DNA of 64,000 nt from JALYZC01 sp963725645 (GCA_963725645.1 CAVRZD010000006.1:1054001-1118000); one strand, 5' to 3'; shown: positions 1 to 9,077, counted from the stretch's first letter. Notes: a model not told the origin generated them from the sequence alone. Translations and numbers: made by a program.

Positions 1-2
1 CG

Positions 3-584
3 ATCGCGGGACTGGGGCGCAGCGTGCCCATCCACGTCGAGGAGAACGGCTGGCCGACCGGTCCCGGGCGCGCCGAGGACGCGCAGGCACGCGCACTGCA
101 GACGATGGTGCGGGCGGTGCACGACTTCCGCGGGACCTACGGGGTGACCGACTATCGCTGGTTCGACCTGCGCGACCACAACACCGGCTCGGCGAACTTC
201 CAGCACCACTATGGACTGCTGCGCGACAACTACTCGTCAAAGCCGGCCTTCGAGGCCTACCGGCGGCTCGTGGACGAGCTCGCCGTGCGCGAGCCCGATG
301 CCGGTCTCGGGCCGGTGCGACTCGGGCTGCGCCTGCGCTACCGCCGCGGCCGCTGCGCGTCGGTGCGGGCGACCGTCACCGGCGCCGACCGCGGACTGGT
401 GCGGCGTCTCGACGTCTCCGTCGGCTCGCGCCGGCTGGCACGGATCCGCCGGCCCCCGCTGGCGTTGACCGTCCGCCGCCGCGGACTCTCGCCGCGCCAC
501 CGTTACCGGCTGCGGCTGCGAGCCACGCTGGCCGACGGCCGGGCGACCACGCTCGCACGACGCCTCCGAGCCTGCGCCGCGTGA
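3..584 (+). CDS. C-terminal part of a glycoside-hydrolase-like protein (5' end outside window)
   Basis: The frame is open from the first bases of the window, so the start lies upstream; the GTG at 24 is internal. The first 85 or so residues look like the end of a (beta/alpha)8 glycoside hydrolase of the cellulase type. The motif VEENGWPTG carries a Glu where clan-A enzymes place the nucleophile, and it is followed by YRWFDLRD and a typical last barrel helix (SSKPAFEAYRRLV). The remaining 90 residues are Arg-rich and probably form a beta-sandwich tail. The stop overlaps the GTG start of the next gene by 4 bases, suggesting co-transcription. The family and substrate cannot be fixed without the N-terminus. 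Confidence 0.5.
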   Translation: MAGLGRSVPIHVEENGWPTGPGRAEDAQARALQTMVRAVHDFRGTYGVTDYRWFDLRDHNTGSANFQHHYGLLRDNYSSKPAFEAYRRLVDELAVREPDAGLGPVRLGLRLRYRRGRCASVRATVTGADRGLVRRLDVSVGSRRLARIRRPPLALTVRRRGLSPRHRYRLRLRATLADGRATTLARRLRACAA

Positions 585-937
585 TCCACCACGTCACCTT
601 CGAGGTCGCACGGGAGCGGTGGGAGGCGTGCGTGGCGTTCTACGCGTTGCTGGGCTTCGAGCGCGTGCAGCCGCCGCCGTCGCTCGCCGATCGGGCGGTG
701 TGGGTCCGGCGCGGCCCGACCCAGGTGCACCTGATGGACGTCGACGAGCCGGTGGTGCTGCCGCGCGGCCACGTCGCCGTCGTCGTCGCCGATTACGACG
801 CGACCCTCGCCGCGCTGGCCGCGGCCGGCCACGACGTCGAGCCGCGGACCGAGCACTGGGGCTCGCCGCGGGCGTACGTCCGCGACCCCGCCGGGAACCT
901 CGTCGAGCTCATGGCCTTCCCGCCGGACGGCGGATAG
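581..937 (+). CDS. VOC-family (glyoxalase/bleomycin-resistance fold) protein
   Basis: 118 residues, the usual size of a single-module vicinal-oxygen-chelate protein. It begins IHHVTFEV, the first beta strand of the fold with a potential metal-ligand His, and ends with the typical YVRDPAGNLVELM, whose Glu is the usual second-half metal ligand. A GTG start overlaps the preceding stop (GTGA). The substrate is unknown; members range from glyoxalases to dioxygenases and resistance proteins. Its stop codon TAG at 935-937 is part of the TAGGCT box assigned to the next gene. Confidence 0.8.
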   Translation: MIHHVTFEVARERWEACVAFYALLGFERVQPPPSLADRAVWVRRGPTQVHLMDVDEPVVLPRGHVAVVVADYDATLAALAAAGHDVEPRTEHWGSPRAYVRDPAGNLVELMAFPPDGG

Positions 938-940
938 GCT
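935..940 (+). promoter_or_regulatory. TANNNT -10 box, leaderless start of the RDD gene at 948
   Basis: TAGGCT lies 7 nt before the GTG at 948 and there is no Shine-Dalgarno sequence, so the transcript probably begins at or next to the start codon. Confidence 0.55.
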
Positions 941-947
941 TCGCGCA

Positions 948-1736
948 GTGAACCCGACCCACGTCATGGGGCGGCGCGTGGTCGCCTTCATCATCGACTA
1001 CCTGCTGCTCGGGGCGGCGTTCGCGGGGCTCTTCTACGCCCTCGCGACCCACACGGACCAGACGGTGCACCTCACCGGAACGCACCTCAACGTCACCTTC
1101 GGCCGCGACACGTACTACCTCCAGGGCGACGATGCGACCAGCTTCTATGTCATCGAGCTGCTGGTGGCGCTCCTGTACGGAGGCGTGATCCAGGGCCTGA
1201 CCGGAGGGACCATCGGGAAGCTGATCTGCGGGATCCGGGTCATGCGCGAGGACGGCAGCCGCCCGGGCCTCGGCCGCGGCGTGCTGCGCTGGGTACTGCT
1301 GATCGTCGACGACTTCCCGTACTTCATCCCCATGCTCACCGGCTTCATCGTCGCGCTCTCAAACGACCGCCGCCGGCGCGTCGGCGACCTCGCGGCCGGG
1401 ACGTTGGTCGTGCGTGCCGGGACCGCGGGCGTGCCGCTGCCGGCGCCCGCCGCGCAGCCGGCCGCGCCCACCCCGGCGCCGGCCGCGCCGCAGCCGACGG
1501 CGCCCAGGCCCGCCGAGCCGGAGCCCGCCGCGCGCGAGCCGGCTCCCGCCACACAGCCCGCCGCCACACAGCCCGCCGCCACACAGCCCGCCGCCACACA
1601 GCCCGCCGTGCCGCAGCCGCAGCCGCAGCCGCCGCAGCCGTCCATGCCCCCCGCCAACTGGTATCCGGACCCGTCCGGCAACGCGCGGCTGCGCTACTGG
1701 GACGGCGCGCGCTGGACGGACCACACCGCGCAGTAG
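948..1736 (+). CDS. RDD-family membrane protein with Pro/Ala linker and C-terminal DUF2510
   Basis: 262 residues. Residues 1-160 are an RDD domain: an Arg-Arg pair near the start (GRRVVAFIIDYLLLG), hydrophobic segments at about 10-30 and 60-85, and GKLICGIRVMREDG followed by a third hydrophobic stretch. Residues about 165-235 form a Pro/Ala/Gln-rich linker that includes four perfect AATQP repeats. The C-terminus (WYPDPSGNARLRYWDG, then WTDHT) is a DUF2510 domain, an actinobacterial module common on membrane proteins. The function is unknown; RDD proteins are suspected transporters or Na+/H+ antiporters. The GTG start follows a TAGGCT box without SD. Confidence 0.85.
   Translation: MNPTHVMGRRVVAFIIDYLLLGAAFAGLFYALATHTDQTVHLTGTHLNVTFGRDTYYLQGDDATSFYVIELLVALLYGGVIQGLTGGTIGKLICGIRVMREDGSRPGLGRGVLRWVLLIVDDFPYFIPMLTGFIVALSNDRRRRVGDLAAGTLVVRAGTAGVPLPAPAAQPAAPTPAPAAPQPTAPRPAEPEPAAREPAPATQPAATQPAATQPAATQPAVPQPQPQPPQPSMPPANWYPDPSGNARLRYWDGARWTDHTAQ
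1548..1607 (+). repeat. Four tandem perfect copies of a 15-bp coding repeat
   Basis: Unit GCCACACAGCCCGCC occurs at 1548, 1563, 1578 and 1593, encoding the AATQP repeats of the RDD protein linker. The identical DNA copies suggest recent slippage expansion, so copy number may vary between strains. Confidence 0.9.
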
Positions 1737-1804
1737 CGACCGTCGCACGGTACGGCGGCGGACGCCGCGGCCCGCGAGCTTGACGGCGGGGGTGCCCGGC
1801 CGGA

Positions 1805-1810
1805 TACAGT
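1805..1810 (+). promoter_or_regulatory. TANNNT -10 box, leaderless start of the RDD gene at 1817
   Basis: TACAGT with a 6-nt gap to the ATG at 1817 and no SD, the classic leaderless spacing. Confidence 0.55.
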
Positions 1811-1816
1811 CGCGCG

Positions 1817-2572
1817 ATGGACGACGCCCCACAGCCACCCGCCGACACACCGCCCCCCGGCGAACCGCCCCCCGGAACGCCGCCCCCGCCGCCCGGCGGC
1901 GCAGCAGGCCCGCCGCCCCCCGCGGCGCCGCCTCCGCCGCCGCCGGCCGCCCCGCCCCCGCAAGCCGGATGGCAGCCGAGCCAGCCGACCTGGCAACCCG
2001 CGCCGGTGCCGATGCGCCCGCGCGGGCCGCACGGCCAGCCGATGTTCGGCTCGGTCGAGCTTTCGACCTGGTGGGCGCGCGTCGGTGCCGCGCTGCTCGA
2101 CTCGCTGTTCGCCTTGCTGCCGCTGATCATCGCGATCCCCTTCGCGGCGAGCGACTCGACCGGGCTCCACGCAGTCGCCGGGATTCTCGTCCTGGTGTGG
2201 TTGATCTGGGCCAACTTCATCTACTACCCCGTGTTCATGGCGCGGGCGGGCGAGCGCAACGGCCAGTCATTGGGCAAGCAGATCGTCGGGATCCGCGTGA
2301 TCCGCGACGCCGGAGAGCCGATGAACTACGGCTGGGCCCTGCTGCGCCAGTTCGTCGTCATCTACCTTCTCTTCGGCCTCGTCGGCTCGATCTTCTTCAG
2401 CATCCCGATCCTGCTCGACTACCTGTGGCCGCTCTGGGACGAGTCCAACCGGGCGCTGCACGACATGATCGTCTCGACGCACGTCGTGCGGGCCGACGCG
2501 GCACCGGGGCCGCCGCCTCCGGCTCCGCCCGGCGGCCTGGCAGAGCAGTCGCAGCAGATCGGCCTGTCCTAA
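1817..2572 (+). CDS. RDD-family membrane protein with Pro-rich cytoplasmic N-terminus
   Basis: 251 residues. The first 75 or so are strongly Pro/Gly/Ala-rich (runs of PPPPP) and probably disordered. The RDD domain follows from about residue 85 (STWWARVGAALLDSLFAL), with hydrophobic helices at about 92-110 and 118-140, the GKQIVGIRVIRDAG motif, then another helix pair. It is a tandem paralogue of the preceding RDD gene but places its low-complexity region at the opposite end and lacks DUF2510. The start is the ATG 6 nt after TACAGT. The molecular role is unknown. Confidence 0.85.
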   Translation: MDDAPQPPADTPPPGEPPPGTPPPPPGGAAGPPPPAAPPPPPPAAPPPQAGWQPSQPTWQPAPVPMRPRGPHGQPMFGSVELSTWWARVGAALLDSLFALLPLIIAIPFAASDSTGLHAVAGILVLVWLIWANFIYYPVFMARAGERNGQSLGKQIVGIRVIRDAGEPMNYGWALLRQFVVIYLLFGLVGSIFFSIPILLDYLWPLWDESNRALHDMIVSTHVVRADAAPGPPPPAPPGGLAEQSQQIGLS

Positions 2573-2585
2573 GCTCCGGCGTCCG

Positions 2586-4731
2586 ATGACCGCCGACGAT
2601 GCCAACGGCCGCGATCCCCGCGTGCTGGCGATCGACGCCGGCGGGACCATGACGGACACCTTCATCGTCGACCGGGCTGGCGAGTTCGTCGTCGGCAAGG
2701 CGCAGTCCACGCCCGACGACGAGTCCGTCGGGTTCATGGCCTCGACCCGCGACGCGCTGGCCTACTGGGACAGCGACCCGGCAGCCGCGCTGCCGCGGAT
2801 GGTGTCCGGCATCTACTCGGGCACGGCGATGCTCAACCGCCTGCTCGAGCGCAAGGGGCGCAGGGTGGGCGTGATCGTCACCGGCGGCATCGAGGACACG
2901 CTGCGGCTCGAACGGGGCATCCAGACTTACCTCGGCTACCCGTACTCGGACCGACTGCACGTCGCGACCCACCACCACAACGAGCCACTGGTGCCGCGGA
3001 GCCTGGTCAAGGGCGTGCGCGAGCGGGTCGACGGCTTCGGCGAGCCCGCGATCCCGCTGTACGAGGACGAGGCCCGCGCGGCCGTCGAGGAGCTGCGCGA
3101 TGCCGGCGTCGAGGGCATCGTCGTCTCGCTCCTGTACAGCTACCGCAACTCCGAGCACGAGGATCGGATCCGCGAGCTGGCCGCGGAGCTGGCGCCGGAC
3201 GTCCCGGTCTTCCTCGCCAGCGAGCTGTACCCGATGCGGCGCGACTTCCCGCGGTTGAACTCCACCCTGATCGAGGCCTACGCGGCCGAGCCCAGCCGCG
3301 AGCAGCTCCAGCGCGTGCGCGAGACCACCCGCGAGGCCGGCGCCGGCTTCGACCTGCGCGTGATGGCCGCCCACGGGGGCACGATCTCGATCGAGGCCAA
3401 GCAGCTCGCGCGCACGCTCATCTCCGGGCCGATCGGCGGGGTGATCGGCGCGCGGTACCTGGCTGAGCAAATGGAGGACGCCTCGAAGAACATCGTGTGC
3501 ACGGACATCGGGGGCACGTCGTTCGACATCGCCCTGATCACCGACGGCGACTTCCAGATCCGCCAGACCCCCGACATCGGGCGCTTCCTGCTCAACCTGC
3601 CGCTCGTGCAGGTGGACTCGATCGGCGCCGGCACCGGGTCGTTCGTCCGCATCGACCCGAACTCCCGCCGGCCGGAGCTGGGCCCGGACTCCGCCGGGGC
3701 GAATATCGGGGTCTGCTGGCCCGAGGGCGGCCTCGACACGCCTACGGTGACCGACCTCAACCTCGTGCTCGGGCGCGTCAACCCCGACTACTTCCTCGGC
3801 GGTGTCGTGAAGCTCGACGTCGAACGTGCCCGCGCGGCCGTCAGCGAGCAGGTGGCCGGGCCGCTCGGGCTGTCGGTCGAGCAGGCAGCCGCCGGCGTGA
3901 TCGAGCTGTTCGACGAGACGCTCTCCTACCAGGCGGTCGCGCAGGTTCTGGGGAAGGGCTACTCGCCGGTCGACTACACGCTGCTCTGCTACGGCGGCGG
4001 CGGACCGCTGCACGTCGCGGGCTACACGCGCCGGCGTGGCCTACCGCGAGGTGCTCGTGCCCGCCTGGGCGGCCGGGTTCAGCGCCTTCGGCTGCGCCTG
4101 CGGCGACTACGCCTACCGCTACGACCTCACGATCGACATGCCGATTCAGCCGACGGCCGACCTCGACGAGAAGGCCGGCGTCGGGATGATGGTCGACGGC
4201 GGCTGGCAGATGCTGCGCGAGCGCGTGATCGAGGAGTTCGCGAAGTCCGGCGTGGAGGAGGGGGAGATCGAGTTCTCCAACTACGTGCGCATGCAGTACT
4301 ACGGCCAGCTCAACGACCTCGAGATCCTCAGCCCCCACCAGGCGATCGAGACCGGCGAGCAGGTCGACGACCTGATCGCCGCCTTCGAGGAGGCCTACGG
4401 CAAGCTGTACGCGCGCTCGGCCCGCTCGCCCGAGCTGGGCTACCTCGTGACCAACGTGATCGTGACGGGCTCGGTGCCGGTCGAGAAGCCCGCGCTGCCC
4501 GACGAGGCGGAGGTCGAGGGCGAGCCGGAGCCCAAGGCGACGCGGCCGGTGTGGTGGAAGGACGACTTCGCCGAGACGCGCATCTACGAGCAGGACCGGC
4601 TGCGCGCGGGCCACGTCGTCGCGGGCCCCGCCGTCATCGAGTCGCCGGCCGACACCTTCGCGGTCCCGCCCGGCCGCCGCGCGCGGCTGGACGGCAACCG
4701 CGTGTTCCATCTCGAGACGGACGGGTCCTGA
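2586..4731 (+). CDS. acxA: Acetone carboxylase beta subunit (HyuA-like), one frameshift
   Basis: The beta subunit of ATP-dependent acetone carboxylase (acetone + CO2 to acetoacetate). The two nucleotide-binding loops of the hydantoinase A/ASKHA fold are visible: DAGGTMTDTF at about residue 17 and CTDIGGTSFD at about 305. Family hallmarks LLCYGGGGPLH and FGCACGDYAYRYD are present. The frame breaks near 4031: one extra C in gcgcCggcgtg separates HVAGYTR from GVAYREVLVPAW, and the protein then continues in another frame to the TGA at 4729-4731. Without that base the protein is about 715 residues, the normal length. The start is the ATG 10 nt after a TAAGCT box. The identity rests on the gamma subunit at 7871; HyuA alone could also be hydantoinase or acetophenone carboxylase. 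Confidence 0.85.
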
Positions 4732-5129
4732 GCGAGCGCGAGCGCAACGTCGAGCTGGTGCGGACGGCGTTCGCCGCCTTCGAGCGCCGGGACATGGACG
4801 CCGTGTGGGCGATCGCCGCGGACGACGTCGAGGTGGGCGGGGCGCCGGAGCTGCCGAATTCCGGCGTCTACCAGGGCCACGAGGGTTTCGTCACCTGGAT
4901 CTCGCAGTGGCTGGACGCCTGGGGCGAGTTTCGCATCGAGCCCGTCGAGGTGGTCGCGATCGACGACGTACACGTGCTCGTCGAGGTCAACCAGCACGGG
5001 CGCGGCAGGGGCAGCGGCCTCGAGGTGACCCAGCGCGGTCTGGCCTACCTCGTTACCGTCCGCGACGCCGCGATCGCGCGCCTGTTCCTCTATCCGGACC
5101 GCGCCGCGGCGCTCGCGGCCGCTACTTGA
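4728..5129 (+). CDS. NTF2/SnoaL-like small protein (start uncertain)
   Basis: About 133 residues beginning SERERNVELVRTAFAAFERRDMDAV, the typical first helix of NTF2-like proteins, then GHEGFVTWISQWLDAW, several beta strands and a final RLFLYPD strand. There is no ATG or GTG at the expected start: a CTG at 4728 overlaps the TGA of acxA (CTGA), and the first GTG at 4758 would cut into helix 1. CTG initiation or translational coupling to acxA is inferred. The fold supports ketosteroid isomerase-like or cyclase activity, but the catalytic residues cannot be assigned. It may be an accessory gene of the acetone carboxylase operon. Confidence 0.65.
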   Translation: MSERERNVELVRTAFAAFERRDMDAVWAIAADDVEVGGAPELPNSGVYQGHEGFVTWISQWLDAWGEFRIEPVEVVAIDDVHVLVEVNQHGRGRGSGLEVTQRGLAYLVTVRDAAIARLFLYPDRAAALAAAT

Positions 5130-5478
5130 TCTTGTTGCAGCCGGCCACGGCCTCATCGCGCGCGGTGCCCGCGGGCAGGCCGTTGGCCGCGTCCAGGCAT
5201 GCCTTCTTGGCGGAGCTCACCACGCCCTGTGCGGCCGTCGAGACGGCGTTCGTGGCGCTCTGGCCCGCGCTCGAGACCGCGCTCGAGATGCTCTTCTCGG
5301 CGTTGCCGGCCGACGTGCAGGCGTCCTCGGCGACCTTGCGCGCGTTGGAATCGGAGATCGACTTCGCCGCGTCCTTGCACTTGGAGATCGCGTCGTTCTT
5401 GCTCGAGCTGCCCCCACACCCGGCGGCCACCAGCCCGCAGACGACGAGCAGCAATACCGATCCCTTGACGCGTCCCAT
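5122..5478 (-). CDS. Small Ser/Ala-rich lipoprotein of unknown function
   Basis: 118 residues with a clear lipoprotein signal: basic GRVKG, hydrophobic VLLLVVCGLV and lipobox VAAGC followed by GGSSSK. The mature part has spaced cysteines (SKCKD, DACTS, KACLD, AGCNK), suggesting two disulfides, and a Ser/Ala-rich helical centre. The ATG at 5478 has GGAGGAG 6 nt upstream and is preferred to the TTG at 5484. It lies antisense between acxA/NTF2 and acxB, overlapping the NTF2 gene by 8 bases, and so interrupts an otherwise standard operon. Confidence 0.75.
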   Translation of the reverse strand: MGRVKGSVLLLVVCGLVAAGCGGSSSKNDAISKCKDAAKSISDSNARKVAEDACTSAGNAEKSISSAVSSAGQSATNAVSTAAQGVVSSAKKACLDAANGLPAGTARDEAVAGCNKIK

Positions 5479-5563
5479 TCCCAACTCCTCCGTTTGTGGT
5501 CGGCGCGAGCCTACACGCTGGCGCGGGCGCCGATCCAGTCGTCGGCCCGCTCGTGCGTGTGGG

Positions 5564-5569
5564 TAGACT
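5564..5569 (+). promoter_or_regulatory. Candidate -10 box for acxB
   Basis: TAGACT about 32 nt before the acxB ATG at 5601. No convincing -35 element is visible. It would give acxB its own promoter after the lipoprotein insertion. Confidence 0.35.
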
Positions 5570-5600
5570 CGGCCGAAGTCGAGACGAGGGGAGCCCCGGC

Positions 5601-7874
5601 ATGGCGATGGTCGACCGCACGCGCGAGCTCGAGCCGCTCGCGGCGGAGGAGGCGAAGGCGATCGGCTGGGATGGCCGGACCGCCGGCGGGATGCTCGAGG
5701 AGTCCGAGCGCCGGTTCGCCGACACCGGCTCGTATTGGGGCCTGACCGGCGACCTCGAGCTCAAGGCCGCCGACCCGATCCGCTACGAGAAGCTCTTCTC
5801 GCGCCTGCGCGGCGGCCTCGTCTCCGCCCGCGAGACCGCGCTGAACATCAGCGCCAGCCCGATCGTGAAGGAGATCGGCGAGCTGTGCTTCGGGCTCTAC
5901 ACGCCGGAGGGCGACTCGGTCGCGCTGTCGACCGGCATCATCGTCCACATCCACACGATGTCCGACGCGATCAAGTACATGATCCGCCAGGGCTACGAGG
6001 AGAACCCCGGGATCGCGCCGGGCGACATCTTCTGCAACAACGACGCGATGATCGGCGACGTCCACAACGCGGACGTCCAGACGATCGTCCCGATCTTCTG
6101 GGAGCGCGAGCTGGTGGGCTGGGCGGCCGGCGTCACCCACGAGATCGACATCGGCGCCAAGACGCCGGGCGGCGTCCCGGTCGGGCCGATCAGCCGCCTG
6201 GAGGACGGGATCGACCTGCCGGCCAAGAAGATCGGCTCGAACGACACGATCTGGCGCGACCACCAGCTCGCGGGCATCAAGGGCACGCGCACCCCGATGT
6301 ACTGGACGCTGGACGAGCGCACCCGGGTGGCCGGCTGCCACATGATCCGCGAGGCCGTCGAGCGCGTGATCCTCGAGGAGGGCATCGACACCTACAAGGG
6401 CTTCGTGCGCGAGGTGATCGAGGACGGCCGGCGCTCGTTCAAGTCGCGGCTGAAGGAGATGACCATCCCGGGCCGCTACCGCGCGCCCGCCTTCATCGAG
6501 CTGCCGTTCGCCAAGGAGGCCCAGCTTCCGTCCTACGCGCGGCGGGACACGATGTTCCACGCCGCCGTCGAGCTGCGCATCACCCGCGACGCGACGCTCG
6601 AACTGGACTACGACGGCACCTCCGCCTGGGGCTATCACTCGGCCAACGCGACCCCGTCGTCGATGCAGGGCGCGATCTGGGTGCAGCTCACGCAGACGCT
6701 GATCTGCAACGACAAGGTCAACGACGGCGCCTATCTGGGCCTGCGCTCGAACTTCCCGAAGGGGACGCTGGCCAACCACAACAACCCGATGGCCTCGACG
6801 GGCAACGCCTGGTACTTCCTGATCCCGTCGTTCACCGGTTTCATCAAGTCCATCTCGCGGGCGCTGCAGGCCCGGGGCTTCGTGGAGGAGGTGCTGGCGC
6901 CCTACGGCCTGACGGCCAACGCGTTCCAGGGTGGGGGCATCACGCAGTACGGCACCCAGGGCGCGACCACGAACTTCGGCCTGAGCTGCGTCGGCGGCGG
7001 CGCCAAGATGGTGCTCGACGGCCTCGACTACGGGGCGGCCATGTGGAACCCAGAGGGCGACATGGGCGACCTGGAGATGTGGGAGCTGATCGAGCCGTTC
7101 CTGTATCTGTCCCAGCGCGTGAAGCCCAACACCGCCGGCCCGGGGCGCCACCGCGGCGGGTCGGGTTACGAGTGCCTGCGCCTGGCCTGGAAGACGCCGT
7201 TCTTCGAGATGCAGAACCTCGGCAACGGGCGCGTGTTCATGCAGGCCGGCCTGTGGGGCGGCTATCCGGCGGCCTGCGGCTACCGCCACAACGTCCGCAA
7301 CACGAACTTCTTCGAGCTCGTCGAGCGCGGTGAGGCCTATCCCTTCCACGAGCCGGACCCCGCGGCCTCGGAGCTGGCCGAGAAGATCACCGGCGACCGC
7401 CAGTTCGACCTCGAGACGACGACGCTCCCCGAGGTGATGAGGCAGGGCGACCTCTACCTGTCCGTCCTGCGGGGCGGCGCTGGTTTGGGCGACCCGCTCG
7501 AGCGGCCGTACGACGCGGTGATGGAGGACGTCGAGGGCGACTACCTGCTGCCGCGCTTCGCGGACTCGCTCTACGGCGTCGTGGCGGGGGATCCGCGGGC
7601 GACCGAGGCCCGGCGCGTCGAGATGCGCGAGGAGCGCGCGGCGCGCGCCGTGCCGGTGCGCGAATGGATGCAGGGCGAGCGCCAGCGGGTGCTCGACGGC
7701 GACATGATCGACCCGGTCAAGCGCATGTACGCCGAGTCGCTTCGTCTCTCCGATCGCTGGGCGACGGAGTTCCGCGAGTTCTGGGACCTGCCCGAGAACT
7801 TCGACTACGACATCGACACCCCCGAGGTCGACATCGCCAAGACGCTGATCGCCCAGGAGGAGGCGGGCGCGTGA
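5601..7874 (+). CDS. acxB: Acetone carboxylase alpha subunit (HyuB-like)
   Basis: 757 residues, as expected for the large catalytic subunit that binds acetone and the metal. It matches the hydantoinase B/oxoprolinase family over its length: ISASPIVKEIGELCFGLYTPEGDSVALSTGI near residue 80, GDIFCNNDAMIGDVHNADVQ near 140, DGTSAWGYHSAN near 340 and PNTAGPGRHRGGSGY near 510. The ATG at 5601 is chosen because GAGGGGAG precedes it by 8 nt and the longer upstream frame is unlike the family. The stop overlaps the GTG of acxC (GTGA), indicating translational coupling. Acetone carboxylase is an alpha2-beta2-gamma2 complex in the cytoplasm. Confidence 0.9.
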   Translation: MAMVDRTRELEPLAAEEAKAIGWDGRTAGGMLEESERRFADTGSYWGLTGDLELKAADPIRYEKLFSRLRGGLVSARETALNISASPIVKEIGELCFGLYTPEGDSVALSTGIIVHIHTMSDAIKYMIRQGYEENPGIAPGDIFCNNDAMIGDVHNADVQTIVPIFWERELVGWAAGVTHEIDIGAKTPGGVPVGPISRLEDGIDLPAKKIGSNDTIWRDHQLAGIKGTRTPMYWTLDERTRVAGCHMIREAVERVILEEGIDTYKGFVREVIEDGRRSFKSRLKEMTIPGRYRAPAFIELPFAKEAQLPSYARRDTMFHAAVELRITRDATLELDYDGTSAWGYHSANATPSSMQGAIWVQLTQTLICNDKVNDGAYLGLRSNFPKGTLANHNNPMASTGNAWYFLIPSFTGFIKSISRALQARGFVEEVLAPYGLTANAFQGGGITQYGTQGATTNFGLSCVGGGAKMVLDGLDYGAAMWNPEGDMGDLEMWELIEPFLYLSQRVKPNTAGPGRHRGGSGYECLRLAWKTPFFEMQNLGNGRVFMQAGLWGGYPAACGYRHNVRNTNFFELVERGEAYPFHEPDPAASELAEKITGDRQFDLETTTLPEVMRQGDLYLSVLRGGAGLGDPLERPYDAVMEDVEGDYLLPRFADSLYGVVAGDPRATEARRVEMREERAARAVPVREWMQGERQRVLDGDMIDPVKRMYAESLRLSDRWATEFREFWDLPENFDYDIDTPEVDIAKTLIAQEEAGA

Positions 7875-8371
7875 AGCTCGACGCCCAGACCCTCGCCGAC
7901 CTCGTCGACGAGAAGCTCCCGCGCGGGCAGGTGCGCTCGATCCAGTCCGCGTTCAAGGACCCCGGCCGCTTCGACGCCTACGTCGAGCTGCTCCAGTCGC
8001 GCGTGCCCTGGGACGACCCGATCGTGCTGCCGTTCGGCGACCACCTGTTCATCGTCGCCAAGGGCGCAGGGGAGTACGTGGTCAAGTGCGACTGCGGGCA
8101 CGAATTCTGCTCGCACGAGGACAACTGGAAGCTCGAGGCGCTGATCGGAGTCCGCGACAGCGATGAGGCGCTCCGCGAGATCTACCCGGAGAAGCTGCAC
8201 GGCGACCCGGCCTGGAACCACCTGCGCGAGTACTACTGCCCGGGCTGCCGCACGCAGCTCGAAGTCGAGGCCGTCCCGCACGGATACCCCGTGATCCACG
8301 ACTTCGTCCCCGACCTGGAGGGCTTCTACGAGGAGTGGCTCGGGCGGCCGCTCCCCGGCGCGGCGGCCTGA
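7871..8371 (+). CDS. acxC: Acetone carboxylase gamma subunit
   Basis: 166 residues, the normal size of the small subunit that distinguishes acetone carboxylase from hydantoinases and oxoprolinases. Metal-binding-like cysteines are visible: CDCGHEFCSHEDNWK near residue 75 and EYYCPGCRTQLEVE near 120, followed by HDFVPDLEGFYEEWLGRP. Its presence fixes the identity of the two larger genes upstream. No sigma-54 activator gene (acxR) is present nearby, so the control differs from the Xanthobacter/Rhodobacter paradigm. Confidence 0.88.
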   Translation: MKLDAQTLADLVDEKLPRGQVRSIQSAFKDPGRFDAYVELLQSRVPWDDPIVLPFGDHLFIVAKGAGEYVVKCDCGHEFCSHEDNWKLEALIGVRDSDEALREIYPEKLHGDPAWNHLREYYCPGCRTQLEVEAVPHGYPVIHDFVPDLEGFYEEWLGRPLPGAAA

Positions 8372-8414
8372 ACCGCGGCCGTGCTCCGGTCGCTGATCGC
8401 ATCCGCGCCGGGCG

Positions 8415-8435
8415 GGCCGTCGTGGCGCGACGGCC
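8415..8435. terminator. Hairpin between convergent acxC and PEBP genes
   Basis: GGCCGTCG, loop TGGCG, CGACGGCC: an 8-bp perfect stem in the 109-bp gap between convergent genes. It has no T run, so it would be a U-less actinobacterial-type bidirectional terminator. Confidence 0.45.
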
Positions 8436-8480
8436 TGCGCGGCTGGCCGAGCTCGGGCGCCTCGCGGCGGCGGTCCGCGC

Positions 8481-9077
8481 TTAACCGCCGCCGCGGGTGT
8501 ACCTCACCGTCAGCCGTCCCTGCGCCGATGCGGCACGCGCGATGGCCGCGCGCAGGTCGGTCGGCGGGGCCCCCGCGGGCAGGTCCAGGGGCGCCCGCAG
8601 CGCATACAGGGTGAACACGTATCGGTGGGCGGGGTCGTTGTCCGGAGGACAGGGACCGCCGTACGTCGTCTGGTGGAAGTCGTTGGTCCCCTCCTTGACG
8701 CCGTTCGGGATCTCGGTGGCGGACGCGGGGATGCCGAACAGGCTCCAGTGCACGAACGGGCCGCCGGAGTCTCCCTGGGCGTTCTCGTCCTCGAGCAGCA
8801 GGGCGAGCTCCGCCGTTCCCGCCGGCACGCCCGACCAGCGCAGCAGCGGCGGGTTGTCCAGGCCGTCGCACGTGAAGCGCCGCGGCACCGGGCGGCCCTG
8901 CGAGAGGGCCGGGCTCGTGAGGCTGATGCTGGCCGGGACGGACGGCCGCGGCGCGGTGGCCGGGGCCGTCGTGGGGACGGACGCGCTCGAGCCGCCGCCG
9001 CAGCCCACCGCGGCGGCGGCGATGGTGAGCGCGGCCACCAACGCGGTGCGGTTGCGCCTGGACGTCGTGGCGGGCAT
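8481..9077 (-). CDS. PEBP-family (YbhB/YbcL-like) lipoprotein
   Basis: 198 residues. The N-terminus has a lipoprotein signal (RRNRTALVAALTIAAAAVGC, then GGG). After a Pro/Thr/Ala linker comes a phosphatidylethanolamine-binding-protein domain: FTCDGLDNPPLLRWSGVP, LLLEDENA, the pocket motif GPFVHWSLFGIP and YGGPCPP, then HRYVFTLYAL. Bacterial members are uncharacterised binding proteins. It is divergent from the GH84 gene. Confidence 0.85.
   Translation of the reverse strand: MPATTSRRNRTALVAALTIAAAAVGCGGGSSASVPTTAPATAPRPSVPASISLTSPALSQGRPVPRRFTCDGLDNPPLLRWSGVPAGTAELALLLEDENAQGDSGGPFVHWSLFGIPASATEIPNGVKEGTNDFHQTTYGGPCPPDNDPAHRYVFTLYALRAPLDLPAGAPPTDLRAAIARAASAQGRLTVRYTRGGG

Noticed and set aside
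1548..1607. CRISPR-like short tandem repeat
   Set aside because: The four copies are contiguous 15-mers without spacers and are in frame within a protein.
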